Shown: piece after piece, positions 1-7,211 of the stretch | Layout of the letters: every line of letters starts with the position of its first letter | Position numbering within the stretch: the first letter of the stretch is position 1 | Assembly (NCBI GenBank): GCA_910586595.1 | Contig: CAJUJB010000019.1 | Coordinates: forward strand, 1 to 29,309 | Reading direction: 5' to 3' | Source of the DNA: an uncultured Muribaculaceae bacterium | GTDB taxonomy: Bacteria; Bacteroidota; Bacteroidia; Bacteroidales; Muribaculaceae | DNA length: 29,309 nucleotides | Notes under the pieces: model-generated | Told to the model about the DNA's origin: nothing | The model's input: only the letters and a program-made list of their open reading frames with translations | The model's database searches: none | Made by a program: the position numbers and the translations under genes

Positions 1-714
1 CATGTGGACTTTACCCCCATGGTGGACATGAACATGCTTCTGATTACCTTCTTCATGCTCTGTACGACCATGATCAAGTCTCAGACTCTGCAGATCGTCC
101 TTCCTACCAATGAGGATGTGAAGAAAGAACAGCAGAGCCAGGCTAAGCAGTCGGAAGCCATCACCCTCATTCTCGATACCGAGTACAACGGCGACAAACC
201 CGCTGTTGATGCAGAGACAGGCAAGACCGTTCACAATATTTACTATTATGAAGGTATCGCCGACACTACATTCAGCACATCGGGCTACCTCAAGAAGGAG
301 CAGTTTATCGGTAACATGAATCACGAAGCTCAAGGTATCCGCAAGATCCTTCGCGGAAAGAACGAGCAGGTTATGAAGGAGTATGAATCTCTCAAGAACC
401 AGTGGAAGAACAAGCAGATCACTAAAGAAGAGTTTGAGCAGCTTGCCAAGAAAAACGCATCTGACTCTCTCAAAACTCGTCCTGTTGTTGTGATCAAGCC
501 CGGTCCTAACACTACTTACGAGGGTCTCATCAATGCCATCGACGAGATGAACATCAACCAGATCTCTCGTTACAGCATTGAGCTTCCTACCCATACCGAC
601 TCAGTCCTTCTCCGTCACTACGAGCAGGTAAACGGTGAAACTATTATTCGTCCTACAATTCGCGCCAAGGCTGCCGCACCCGCGGCTCCTGCCGAAGAAT
701 CTACTAACTCCTAA
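1..714 (+). CDS. exbD: ExbD/TolR family biopolymer transport protein (5' truncated)
   Basis: The reading frame is open from the first base, so the true start lies outside the window. It begins inside the single N-terminal membrane helix with DFTPMVDMNMLLITFFML, the ExbD/TolR signature in which the Asp next to or inside the helix is the proton-carrying residue. ExbD works with ExbB at the inner membrane to energise TonB, and tonB follows 13 bases downstream, which supports the call. The remaining 210 or so residues are periplasmic. They are longer than classical ExbD (about 140 residues in all) because of a charged, probably helical stretch around residues 105-150, and they end in an Ala/Pro-rich tail. 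Long ExbD variants are common in Bacteroidetes. The family is clear; substrate specificity cannot be told. Confidence 0.93.
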   Translation, partial: HVDFTPMVDMNMLLITFFMLCTTMIKSQTLQIVLPTNEDVKKEQQSQAKQSEAITLILDTEYNGDKPAVDAETGKTVHNIYYYEGIADTTFSTSGYLKKEQFIGNMNHEAQGIRKILRGKNEQVMKEYESLKNQWKNKQITKEEFEQLAKKNASDSLKTRPVVVIKPGPNTTYEGLINAIDEMNINQISRYSIELPTHTDSVLLRHYEQVNGETIIRPTIRAKAAAPAAPAEESTNS

Positions 715-727
715 AAGCTAAACTAAA

Positions 728-1582
728 ATGGCAAAAGACGTAGATCTTACCTCCAAAGAGTGGTGCGAAATAGTATTCGAAGGTAAAAACAAAGACTTCG
801 GTGCCTATAAACTCCGTGAGTCATCAGTTTCGCGCCACACCAAAGCAATCGTTTGGGTACTCATAGCCGTAGCGATTATTCTCGTAGCTCTTATTCTCTC
901 GGTTAACGGTGTATTCTCCAAGCCCGAAGACGAACAGGTTGCTGTAACTACCGTTCAGGACCTCACAACTTTCGAAGCAGAAGAAGAACAGGAAGAAGAA
1001 ATTGAAGAAGAACAATTCCAGCTTCCTCCCGAACCCGAAGAAATCATCGCTCCTGAAGAAGTTGCTAACCAGCAGCAGGTGACCGAGCTCCTCATCGTCG
1101 AAGACGAACAGATTGAGGAAGACAAGCAGGTCAAGAACCAGGAAGACGTGATGGACAATGAGGCCGCTCTCGGTGCAGTCGATATTACTGAAGGTACCAA
1201 TGACCTTAACAAGGTTATGGTGAAAGAGCAGGTTATCGAGGCTCCGAAAGTTGAAGAAGAGCAGCCCGTGAGCATCGCAATGGTAGAACAGAAGCCTGAA
1301 TTCCCCGGCGGTGAAGCCGCTATGTACAAATGGCTCGGCGATAACATTGTCTATCCTTCCGCAGCATCGGAAGAAGGCGTGCAGGGCCGCGTAGTAGTTG
1401 AATTCGTCGTTGGTAAAGACGGCTCTATCAGCAACGTGAAAGTGGTTCGTCCTCGCCACCCGGCACTCGACAAAGAAGCCCTCCGCGTTGTTAAGGCAAT
1501 GCCCAAATGGCTCCCCGGCCGTAACAACGGCCAGCCTGTGAAGGTTACCTACACACTCCCTGTGACCTTCAAACTCCAGTAG
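728..1582 (+). CDS. tonB: Energy transducer TonB
   Basis: A 284-residue TonB protein that carries inner-membrane proton-motive energy to outer-membrane TonB-dependent receptors. The N-terminus has the Bacteroidetes-type cytoplasmic segment with GKNKDFGAYKLR (residues 19-30), then one membrane helix (about 41-62). A strongly acidic Glu/Pro/Gln linker (about 82-180) takes the place of the usual Pro/Lys spacer. The C-terminal TonB fold starts at PEFPGGEAAMYKWL (about 190) and includes YP..A...GVQGRVVVEFVV and KAMPKWLPGRNNGQPV, which are family hallmarks. It lies 13 bases after exbD and is probably in one operon with exbD and an exbB upstream of the window. A terminator follows. The long Glu-rich linker is a little unusual but has precedent in this phylum. 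Confidence 0.95.
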   Translation: MAKDVDLTSKEWCEIVFEGKNKDFGAYKLRESSVSRHTKAIVWVLIAVAIILVALILSVNGVFSKPEDEQVAVTTVQDLTTFEAEEEQEEEIEEEQFQLPPEPEEIIAPEEVANQQQVTELLIVEDEQIEEDKQVKNQEDVMDNEAALGAVDITEGTNDLNKVMVKEQVIEAPKVEEEQPVSIAMVEQKPEFPGGEAAMYKWLGDNIVYPSAASEEGVQGRVVVEFVVGKDGSISNVKVVRPRHPALDKEALRVVKAMPKWLPGRNNGQPVKVTYTLPVTFKLQ

Positions 1583-1611
1583 AATTCGCTTTTGAATTCC
1601 ATAACTCCCTC

Positions 1612-1638
1612 AAAGCCCGGTGCATGTCGCCGGGCTTT
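1612..1638 (+). terminator. Intrinsic terminator after exbD-tonB
   Basis: A perfect 9-bp stem (AAAGCCCGG / CCGGGCTTT) closes a 9-base loop and starts 29 bases after the tonB stop. The descending arm ends in TTT followed by AATTGTAT, a short T-rich trail. The position supports a rho-independent terminator for the exbD-tonB transcript. Confidence 0.75.
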
Positions 1639-1679
1639 AATTGTATAATGCCAATGCCTTTTTCGGTTTCGTTGCACAC

Positions 1680-1742
1680 AAACACTAACATCGCCGCCGC
1701 CTGAGTCAAACTATGACATGGGCGGCGGCGATGTTAGTGTTT
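1680..1742. terminator. Long perfect hairpin between convergent genes
   Basis: Two 22-base arms (1680-1701 and 1721-1742) are perfectly complementary around a 19-base loop, with a GC-rich inner half. The hairpin sits between the ends of tonB (+) and the cyclo-ligase gene (-), 18 bases past the latter's stop. It most likely ends the minus-strand operon and may insulate both transcripts. Neither side has a strong T-tract, so a role in mRNA 3' end protection is an alternative. Confidence 0.6.
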
Positions 1743-1760
1743 ATGAGTTGTGGTGAGGCC

Positions 1761-2321
1761 TTAGTGGCGGGGCACGCGGATCACACCATGACGGTCGGCT
1801 ATGATGAAATGGACGGGTATGTCGTGTTCTTCGGCTTCAATCTCTCCGGCGTCGAAGAGCTGGAAGTCGTAGCAGACTCCGACAGTAAGCGCTTTGGCGC
1901 GTGCCAGCAGACGGTCGTAATAGCCTTTTCCTCGGCCTACGCGATTGCCAGAGCGGTCGTAGGCCACAGCGGGTACGACTATAAGATCCATGTCGTTTAT
2001 GTCGGCTGTATCGTCTCCGTCGGGTTCCTCAATGCGGAAAGCTCCGAGATGGGTACGCGTACGTGCGTAGGGAAGGATTTCAAGATCAAGCCCGTTGACA
2101 CGCGGGAGGAAGAATTGCTTGCGACCCTCCCATTGGTCAAGGAACTCGTGGGTTGAGAGCTCATCAGGCAGTGAGTGATATATGAGCACGCGCTCAGCCA
2201 TGGTAAAAGCCGCCATGGAGGCTAATGATGAGAATACACGCGATGCGGCTGCCAGTCTTTCGGCCTGGTCGAGCATCGTTTTTCTTGCGCGTACTTGCGC
2301 GCGTATGTCGTCTTTATTCAT
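1761..2321 (-). CDS. 5-formyltetrahydrofolate cyclo-ligase
   Basis: This 186-residue protein has the length and motifs of 5-formyltetrahydrofolate cyclo-ligase (MTHFS/YgfA family). The enzyme uses ATP to convert 5-formyl-THF to 5,10-methenyl-THF and so returns stored folate to one-carbon metabolism in the cytosol. The most telling motif is NRVGRGKGYYDRLL near residues 126-139, the ATP/phosphate-binding loop. An N-terminal basic helix with RARK and a central D.IVVPAVAYDRSG strand also fit. The ATG lies 4 bases after the stop of the S41 peptidase gene, so the two are probably translationally coupled. This is the last gene of the minus-strand run and is followed by the 22-bp hairpin. Confidence 0.92.
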   Translation of the reverse strand: MNKDDIRAQVRARKTMLDQAERLAAASRVFSSLASMAAFTMAERVLIYHSLPDELSTHEFLDQWEGRKQFFLPRVNGLDLEILPYARTRTHLGAFRIEEPDGDDTADINDMDLIVVPAVAYDRSGNRVGRGKGYYDRLLARAKALTVGVCYDFQLFDAGEIEAEEHDIPVHFIIADRHGVIRVPRH

Positions 2322-2325
2322 GCTG

Positions 2326-3954
2326 TCAGTTCTTGTCGGTCAAGGGGAAGTCTGCGCCGCCGCTCTGGAGTTGGTTTATGGCTTCCATAACAACAGGATC
2401 AACGGCGTTGACTATCTCAAAATAGCCGTCCATGCCAACGATGTCGCGGGCAATGAGGGCTTTGATTTGATTAACAATCAACGGGGCTGAAATGTTGATA
2501 TAGTACCATCGAGGGGCTATATGGCCCTTGGTCGAGGCGTAGTTGACAAACGATTGCAGCAGAATCTGGTCAGAGGGCAGCTGAGCGAGCAGCTCACCAG
2601 TGTCGCGGCTTTCGTTAAGACGGTCGCGGTTGAGGTCGGCATATTCGTAAGCGAATTTACGGAGGAGTCCGGCATTGGCCACCTTGATATAGTAGGATGT
2701 GACACCTGTGGTGTCAGACGGTACGAAGATGTCGGGAATAATCCCACCTCCACCGTATACAGGGCGTCCGGTGCCGGTGTAGAAAATCAATGTGGAGTCA
2801 ACCTTGAGGCTGTCGGCACTGAAGATTTCGCCACGGTCATAGCGGTCGAGAATCTCGGTGTCGTATTCGTTCTTGTGGCCAGGTGTATATGTTTTTTGTA
2901 TGCATCGGCCCGAAGGGGTGTAGTACCTCTGTACTGTGAGGCGGAATTCGCTTGAATCGGGTAACTCGAATGCCCGCTGCACAAGACCTTTACCGAATGT
3001 GCGGCGACCGATGATGAGGCCTCGGTCGTTATCCTGGATGGCTCCGGCGAAAATCTCGCTTGAACTTGCCGTAAATTCATCGACAAGAACCACCACTTTT
3101 TCTTTAGTGAAGTCGCCTATGCCGTCGGAGAACAGCACATTGTTGTCGGTCATGTCGCGGCCTTTGGTCATCACGATGATATTCGACGGGCCGAAGAACT
3201 CGTTGGCAACAAGTACAGCCGGATTCATATATCCTCCTCCATTGCCACGGAGGTCGATGATATAAGACGACGCGCCGTCGTAGCGGAGCTGGGCCAGTGT
3301 GTTGAGGAATTCCTCGTAGGTGTTCTCGGAGAATTTGCCGAGGCGGATAAAACCTATCGAGTCATTTATGATGTAAGATGCGTCGATGGGTGAGACAGGC
3401 ACGACTCCACGCGTGAGGTCGAAGGTGAGAGGCTTGGGCGAGGAGTTGCGTTTGACTTTCACCTGTACCTGCGTGTTTTCCGGGCCGCGTAGCATTCCGA
3501 ATACCTTATCCGTGCTTACACCAGTGCCGGCGATATTGGTGCCATCTACCTCTATAATACGGTCGCCAGGCAGGATGCCGGCTTCTTCAGCGGCTCCGCC
3601 TGAAATCACTTCCAGAATGTAGAGCGTGTCGTTCATCATCTGGAACTGGATGCCTATGCCGTAGAATGAGCCTTCAAGGTCGCGGTTGGCGGCCACGCGC
3701 TCAGATGCGGGGATGTATGCTGAGTGAGGGTCGAGGTTGGCGAGCATTTCGGGGATGGCGAGCTCTACAAGGCTGTCGAAATCCACCGGGTCGACGTAGC
3801 TCTGGCCGATTATGTCGAATACCATGTCAAGTTTCTCGCGCGCGGCCGCATGACGGTCGCTGCGGGCGAAGTAAACGCCGGTCCAGAGACCGACGACAAG
3901 GAAGGCAGCTGCCACCAGAGGCAGCGCGAGAAGATATTTTCTGCCGTTAGACAT
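2326..3954 (-). CDS. S41 family C-terminal processing peptidase (PDZ-containing)
   Basis: A 542-residue CtpA/Prc-type serine protease. The start is placed at ATG 3952-3954 (MSNGRKYLLALPLVAAAFL). The frame is open further upstream, but that extension overlaps the dCMP deaminase gene and has no protein-like character. One membrane helix (about 7-28) anchors the enzyme with its body in the periplasm. A PDZ domain (about 93-170, with GIGIQF and GILPGDRIIEVDG) precedes the S41 catalytic core. The Ser/Lys dyad is probably Ser297 in TASSSEIFAGA and Lys322 in TFGKGLVQ; the 25-residue spacing matches known Prc/CtpA enzymes. A C-terminal extension of roughly 150 residues follows the core. Such proteases trim or degrade periplasmic proteins; the substrate is unknown. 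It lies 11 bases after the dCMP deaminase stop. Confidence 0.92.
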   Translation of the reverse strand: MSNGRKYLLALPLVAAAFLVVGLWTGVYFARSDRHAAAREKLDMVFDIIGQSYVDPVDFDSLVELAIPEMLANLDPHSAYIPASERVAANRDLEGSFYGIGIQFQMMNDTLYILEVISGGAAEEAGILPGDRIIEVDGTNIAGTGVSTDKVFGMLRGPENTQVQVKVKRNSSPKPLTFDLTRGVVPVSPIDASYIINDSIGFIRLGKFSENTYEEFLNTLAQLRYDGASSYIIDLRGNGGGYMNPAVLVANEFFGPSNIIVMTKGRDMTDNNVLFSDGIGDFTKEKVVVLVDEFTASSSEIFAGAIQDNDRGLIIGRRTFGKGLVQRAFELPDSSEFRLTVQRYYTPSGRCIQKTYTPGHKNEYDTEILDRYDRGEIFSADSLKVDSTLIFYTGTGRPVYGGGGIIPDIFVPSDTTGVTSYYIKVANAGLLRKFAYEYADLNRDRLNESRDTGELLAQLPSDQILLQSFVNYASTKGHIAPRWYYINISAPLIVNQIKALIARDIVGMDGYFEIVNAVDPVVMEAINQLQSGGADFPLTDKN

Positions 3955-3965
3955 CTTAGGTATGA

Positions 3966-4403
3966 TTAGTCTGTGATGAGGTCTTTGATGTGTACGCACT
4001 CCACTCCGGCGCGTTTGAGAAGGTCGATGCCGTCGCTGAGGCGGTAAAGGTCGTTGAACACCACACGCCGTATACCAGCCTGGATGATAAGCTTCGAGCA
4101 TTCAAGGCAAGGCGATGCAGTGATATAGAGGGTCGAACCTTCGCTCGAGTTGTTGCTGCGGGCAACCTTGGTGATTGCGTTGGCCTCAGCATGAAGCACA
4201 TAAGGTTTGGTTACGCCGTCGGTATCCTCGCACACATTCTCGAAGCCTGCAGGCGTGCCGTTGAAGCCATCTGAGATTATCATCTTGTCTTTCACCAGCA
4301 GGCAACCGACTTTTCGTCGGATGCAGTAGGAGTTTTCGGCCCATATGGCGGCCATGCGTAGATAGCGTTTGTCGAGGATTTCCTGTTTGTCAGTGGTATT
4401 CAT
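3966..4403 (-). CDS. dCMP deaminase family protein
   Basis: A 145-residue zinc-dependent deaminase. The Zn-binding set is plain: HAE at residues 71-73 (His71 ligand, Glu73 proton shuttle) and PCLEC at 98-102 (Cys99, Cys102). The N-terminal segment with GCLLVKD and DGFNGTPAG is typical of deoxycytidylate deaminases (ComEB-like), which make dUMP from dCMP for thymidylate synthesis. Additional Cys and His residues before the HAE motif may form the second Zn site of this subfamily. The gene has its own good promoter just upstream and leads into the S41 peptidase gene 11 bases later. A related cytidine-type substrate cannot be excluded, but the motif spacing favours dCMP. Confidence 0.92.
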   Translation of the reverse strand: MNTTDKQEILDKRYLRMAAIWAENSYCIRRKVGCLLVKDKMIISDGFNGTPAGFENVCEDTDGVTKPYVLHAEANAITKVARSNNSSEGSTLYITASPCLECSKLIIQAGIRRVVFNDLYRLSDGIDLLKRAGVECVHIKDLITD

Positions 4404-4407
4404 GCGA

Positions 4408-4439
4408 CAAAGTTACGCAATCGACGGCGAATTGCCAAA
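4408..4439 (-). promoter_or_regulatory. Bacteroidetes-type promoter of the dCMP deaminase operon
   Basis: Reading the minus strand, TTTG (4436-4439), a 20-base spacer, then TAACTTTG (4408-4415) match the Bacteroidetes -33/-7 pattern. Only four bases (TCGC) separate the -7 box from the ATG, so transcription would start at or next to the start codon and the mRNA would be leaderless or nearly so. Confidence 0.7.
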
Positions 4440-4445
4440 TGTTTA

Positions 4446-4466
4446 GCACCTTATAACGTTCGGTGC
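4446..4466 (-). terminator. Weak hairpin after feoAB
   Basis: A 5-bp stem (GCACC/GGTGC) with an 11-base loop lies 17 bases past the feoAB stop on the minus strand. No clear T-tract follows, so it is at best a weak terminator or pause site between feoAB and the separately promoted dCMP deaminase gene. Confidence 0.3.
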
Positions 4467-4482
4467 CTTTTCAATACATGCC

Positions 4483-7047
4483 TCAAAGCAATGCGATGTG
4501 ATAAACTGCAAAGGCTGCCAGCCAAGCGATGCCGGTGTTGTATATTACGCTGAAGGCTGCATAACGCCAGGAGTGGGTCTCGCGGGCGATGGCTGTCACA
4601 GTCGCGAAGCAGGGGCAGTAGAGCAGTACGAATATAAGGAAGCTCAGCGCGACGGCCGGAGTGAAATCCGGATGGCCCGTGACCGGGTTGACGGCTTCGA
4701 GGCGGGCTCCGAGCCGCTGGTCGGTGGTGGCTTCGTCGTCGGTATAGAGCACACCGAGGGTCGATACGACAATCTCTTTCGCAGGTACGCCTGCAACGGC
4801 CGCCACAGTGGCCCTCCACTCGAATCCGAGGGGTTTCATTATGGGGTTGATGGCTTTGCCTATCATCTCGAGGTAGGAGTCACGGGTGGGATCGATGGCA
4901 GAGTCGTCGGTGATTCCGGCTGCTGCGACTTCTTCGGGAGTCATATTCTCGCGTCCGAGCGGGAAGTAGTTCAATGCCCATACAAGTATGCTTGCGAAGA
5001 GGATGATGCCACCCATCTTCTTGAGATACTGCTTGCCTTTGGCCCATGTATGGCTAAGCGAGGCTTTCATGGTAGGCATGCGGTAGGGCGGGAGCTCCAT
5101 CACGAAAGGTGTCTCATCTTTGCGGAACAGGAAACGGCGCAGGAGTCGTGCGGTGATGACGGCCACAAGTATGCCGCCAAAATATAGGCCGCTGAAGACT
5201 AAGGCTGCATGTGCCGAAAAGAAGGTGCCAACCATGAGCACATAGATTGGGAGGCGGGCCGAGCACGACATGAAGGGGTTGATGAGTATTGTGATTATGC
5301 GGCTCGACCGACTCTCTATGGCGCGTGAGGCCAATATGGCAGGCACATTGCATCCAAATCCCATGATAAGCGGTATGAACGACTTGCCATGAAGCCCTAT
5401 GCGGTGCATGACCTTGTCCATGATGAAGGCTGCGCGTGCCATGTAGCCGCTGTCTTCCATGAATGATATGCAGAAGTATAGGATGAGGATATTGGGTAAA
5501 AAGACAATCACTCCTCCTACGCCTCCCAGAATACCGTCGGCAACCAGATCTTTGAGAGGCCCGTCAGACATCAGATGGTCGGTGGCCTCACTCAGCCATG
5601 CCACGGCGTTCTCTATCCATTCCATGGGGTATTGCCCAACAACGAAGGTGGCCCAGAATATAAAGAACATTATGGCAAAGAAGAGAGGGAAGCCGAGCAA
5701 GCGGTTTGTAGCTATTGAGTCGAGCACTCGGGTGGTCTTGCCAGATGGTAATTTGCCGGGAGTATAGGTCTCGGCAAGGGCTCCGGCCACAAACCCGTAT
5801 TTCTCGGCTGCAACAATAGAGGAAATCTCTTCATTGCGTATGTTCTCTATACGGCCGCGTAGCTTGTCACGCAGCAGTATTACAGGGCTGTCGACCGTGC
5901 CCCTCACATGCTCGCGCCAGAGAGGCAGGGGGCTGGATGCCCCTCCGCAGCAATCTTTCCGGAAGAGCTTCCTCCATCTCGATTGGTTTTTGCGGCGTGC
6001 TTTGGGGTCGGTAAGACAAGGACATTCTTTTTCCTGAGGGATGGCCTCCTGCTCGGCCTGAGGCACTTCCTCTTCCATTTCATGATCGCCTTCAAGCAAC
6101 TTGATGGCCATGTAGCGGGGTGAGAAATGCTTGCTGGAGGTAGGTGTGGCCTTGATTTGGTCGACAATCTGGCGTATGGCCGCTTCGAGGTCGGTGCCAA
6201 GATTGACGTGGATGTGGCGCACGATGTCGTCATGGCCTTCGTAAACCGAAATAACCGTATCGAAGAGATTGTTGACTCCTTCGCCTGTCTTTGATACAAC
6301 GGGAACCATAGGCACACCTATCATGGCGCTGAGATTCTCGTAGTCGAGTTTGTCGCCGCGTGCCCGCAGTTCGTCGTACATATTTAGAGCTATGACCATG
6401 CTGATGTCCATGTCGATAAGCTCTGTGGTGAGGAAGAGGTTGCGCTGGAGATTAGAGGCGTCTACAACGTTGATGATGACGTCGGGGGTATGTGTGCGGA
6501 GATATTGGCGCACATATAATTCTTCGGGGGAATAACAGGTGAGTGAGTAGGTGCCGGGAAGGTCGACTATGTTGAAGCGGTAGCCTTTGTAGAGGAAGTG
6601 CCCGTCTTTTGCGTCGACTGTAACGCCGCTGTAGTTGCCTACGTGCTCGCGAGCGCCGGATGCTATGTTGAATAGAGATGTCTTGCCGCAGTTGGGGTTG
6701 CCGATAAGGGCCACATTCACAATGTGGCGCTCGTGATCGAAGATTCGTTTGGCTTCAGACTCCGACTCGCATGGTGCAGGGCGCCTTATGGCAGCTTCGC
6801 CTATTTCAGGGGCCGATGCCGGGTCGACGGCCACTACGTCGATTAAAGCCGCTTCAGCCGTGCGCAGCGACACTTCGTATCCCAAAATGCTGTATTTAAT
6901 GGGGTCATGGAGCGGGGCATGCAGCACTACCGTCACGGTATGACCTTTTACAAATCCCATCTCGAGCAAACGCTTGCGGAATGCTCCGTGTCCGTGCACT
7001 TTTACCACGATGCCGCTTTGGCCTGTCTGGAGTTCTGATAATTTCAT
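4483..7047 (-). CDS. feoAB: FeoA-FeoB fusion, ferrous iron transporter
   Basis: A single 854-residue protein joins an N-terminal FeoA SH3-like domain (about 1-72) to FeoB, the inner-membrane Fe(II) importer. The FeoB G domain starts near 110: G1 is GNPNCGKTS (116-124), G3 is DLPG (162-165) and the G4 position is NMYD (222-225). The membrane part (about 450-854) carries the signatures GFGCNVPA (563-570) and PFMSCSARLPIY (591-602). FeoA-FeoB fusions are known in Bacteroidales. Between RYMAIKLLEGD (311-321) and the first transmembrane helix is an extra basic, Cys-containing insertion (about 325-387) with CPC (342-344) and a CC pair (366-367). The ATG at 7045-7047 follows a plausible promoter and an AT-rich inverted repeat, which suggests regulation, perhaps by iron. 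Confidence 0.96.
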   Translation of the reverse strand: MKLSELQTGQSGIVVKVHGHGAFRKRLLEMGFVKGHTVTVVLHAPLHDPIKYSILGYEVSLRTAEAALIDVVAVDPASAPEIGEAAIRRPAPCESESEAKRIFDHERHIVNVALIGNPNCGKTSLFNIASGAREHVGNYSGVTVDAKDGHFLYKGYRFNIVDLPGTYSLTCYSPEELYVRQYLRTHTPDVIINVVDASNLQRNLFLTTELIDMDISMVIALNMYDELRARGDKLDYENLSAMIGVPMVPVVSKTGEGVNNLFDTVISVYEGHDDIVRHIHVNLGTDLEAAIRQIVDQIKATPTSSKHFSPRYMAIKLLEGDHEMEEEVPQAEQEAIPQEKECPCLTDPKARRKNQSRWRKLFRKDCCGGASSPLPLWREHVRGTVDSPVILLRDKLRGRIENIRNEEISSIVAAEKYGFVAGALAETYTPGKLPSGKTTRVLDSIATNRLLGFPLFFAIMFFIFWATFVVGQYPMEWIENAVAWLSEATDHLMSDGPLKDLVADGILGGVGGVIVFLPNILILYFCISFMEDSGYMARAAFIMDKVMHRIGLHGKSFIPLIMGFGCNVPAILASRAIESRSSRIITILINPFMSCSARLPIYVLMVGTFFSAHAALVFSGLYFGGILVAVITARLLRRFLFRKDETPFVMELPPYRMPTMKASLSHTWAKGKQYLKKMGGIILFASILVWALNYFPLGRENMTPEEVAAAGITDDSAIDPTRDSYLEMIGKAINPIMKPLGFEWRATVAAVAGVPAKEIVVSTLGVLYTDDEATTDQRLGARLEAVNPVTGHPDFTPAVALSFLIFVLLYCPCFATVTAIARETHSWRYAAFSVIYNTGIAWLAAFAVYHIALL

Positions 7048-7069
7048 CCTACTATTCTCTTAAGCGGCA

Positions 7070-7100
7070 CAAAGTTCGGTAATTTCGTTGAGGTGTGCAA
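7070..7100 (-). promoter_or_regulatory. Probable feoAB promoter
   Basis: On the minus strand, TTG (7098-7100), 20 bases, then GAACTTTG (7070-7077) fit the Bacteroidetes -33/-7 pattern with one mismatch in the -7 box. The box ends 22 bases before the feoAB ATG. Confidence 0.55.
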
Positions 7101-7123
7101 TTATTTAAACATATTTTAAATAA
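7101..7123. promoter_or_regulatory. AT-rich inverted repeat upstream of feoAB, candidate operator
   Basis: TTATTTAAA (7101-7109) and TTTAAATAA (7115-7123) form a perfect 9-bp inverted repeat around CATAT. It abuts the -33 element of the feoAB promoter and lies about 90 bases upstream of the divergent permease gene. The dyad and its place suggest a dimeric repressor or activator site. It does not match the classical Fur box that I know, so the regulator is unknown. Confidence 0.4.
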
Positions 7124-7195
7124 GGCTATCCTTGGGAAGGCCTCATCTTACTCCGAATATAATCGATTTCGCTTTATATTTCGGTCTAAAATAGT

Positions 7196-7203
7196 TAACT
7201 TTG
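7196..7203 (+). promoter_or_regulatory. -7 element of the FtsX-family permease gene
   Basis: TAACTTTG matches TAnnTTTG exactly and ends 8 bases before the first ATG of the pair at 7212. No clear TTTG stands 19-21 bases upstream. The predicted 5' leader is very short. Confidence 0.5.
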
Positions 7204-7211
7204 CGCCCGAT

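Noticed and set aside
824..1459. 211-codon open frame antisense to tonB
   Set aside because: It lies wholly inside the well-supported tonB gene. Its Phe/Leu-rich translation simply mirrors the Glu-rich linker codons read backwards.
1582..1600. Two GAATTC hexamers close together after tonB
   Set aside because: They form a weak 6-bp stem with a 6-base loop and no T-tract next to the stronger terminator at 1612; probably chance.
1713..2156. 147-codon + strand frame opposite the cyclo-ligase gene
   Set aside because: It is the complement of a clear 5-formyltetrahydrofolate cyclo-ligase, begins inside the hairpin and has no family features.
3955..4101. Upstream extension of the S41 peptidase by 49 residues
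   Set aside because: It overlaps the dCMP deaminase gene in another frame and puts a basic, low-quality segment before a good membrane anchor that begins at ATG 3954.
4498..5187. 229-codon + strand frame inside feoAB
   Set aside because: It is antisense to the conserved FeoB membrane region and has no recognisable motif or start signal.
7095..7211. N-terminal extension of the FtsX-family permease by 39 residues
   Set aside because: It spans the AT-rich inverted repeat and the -7 box at 7196-7203; a start at 7212 agrees with the promoter and the position of the first membrane helix.
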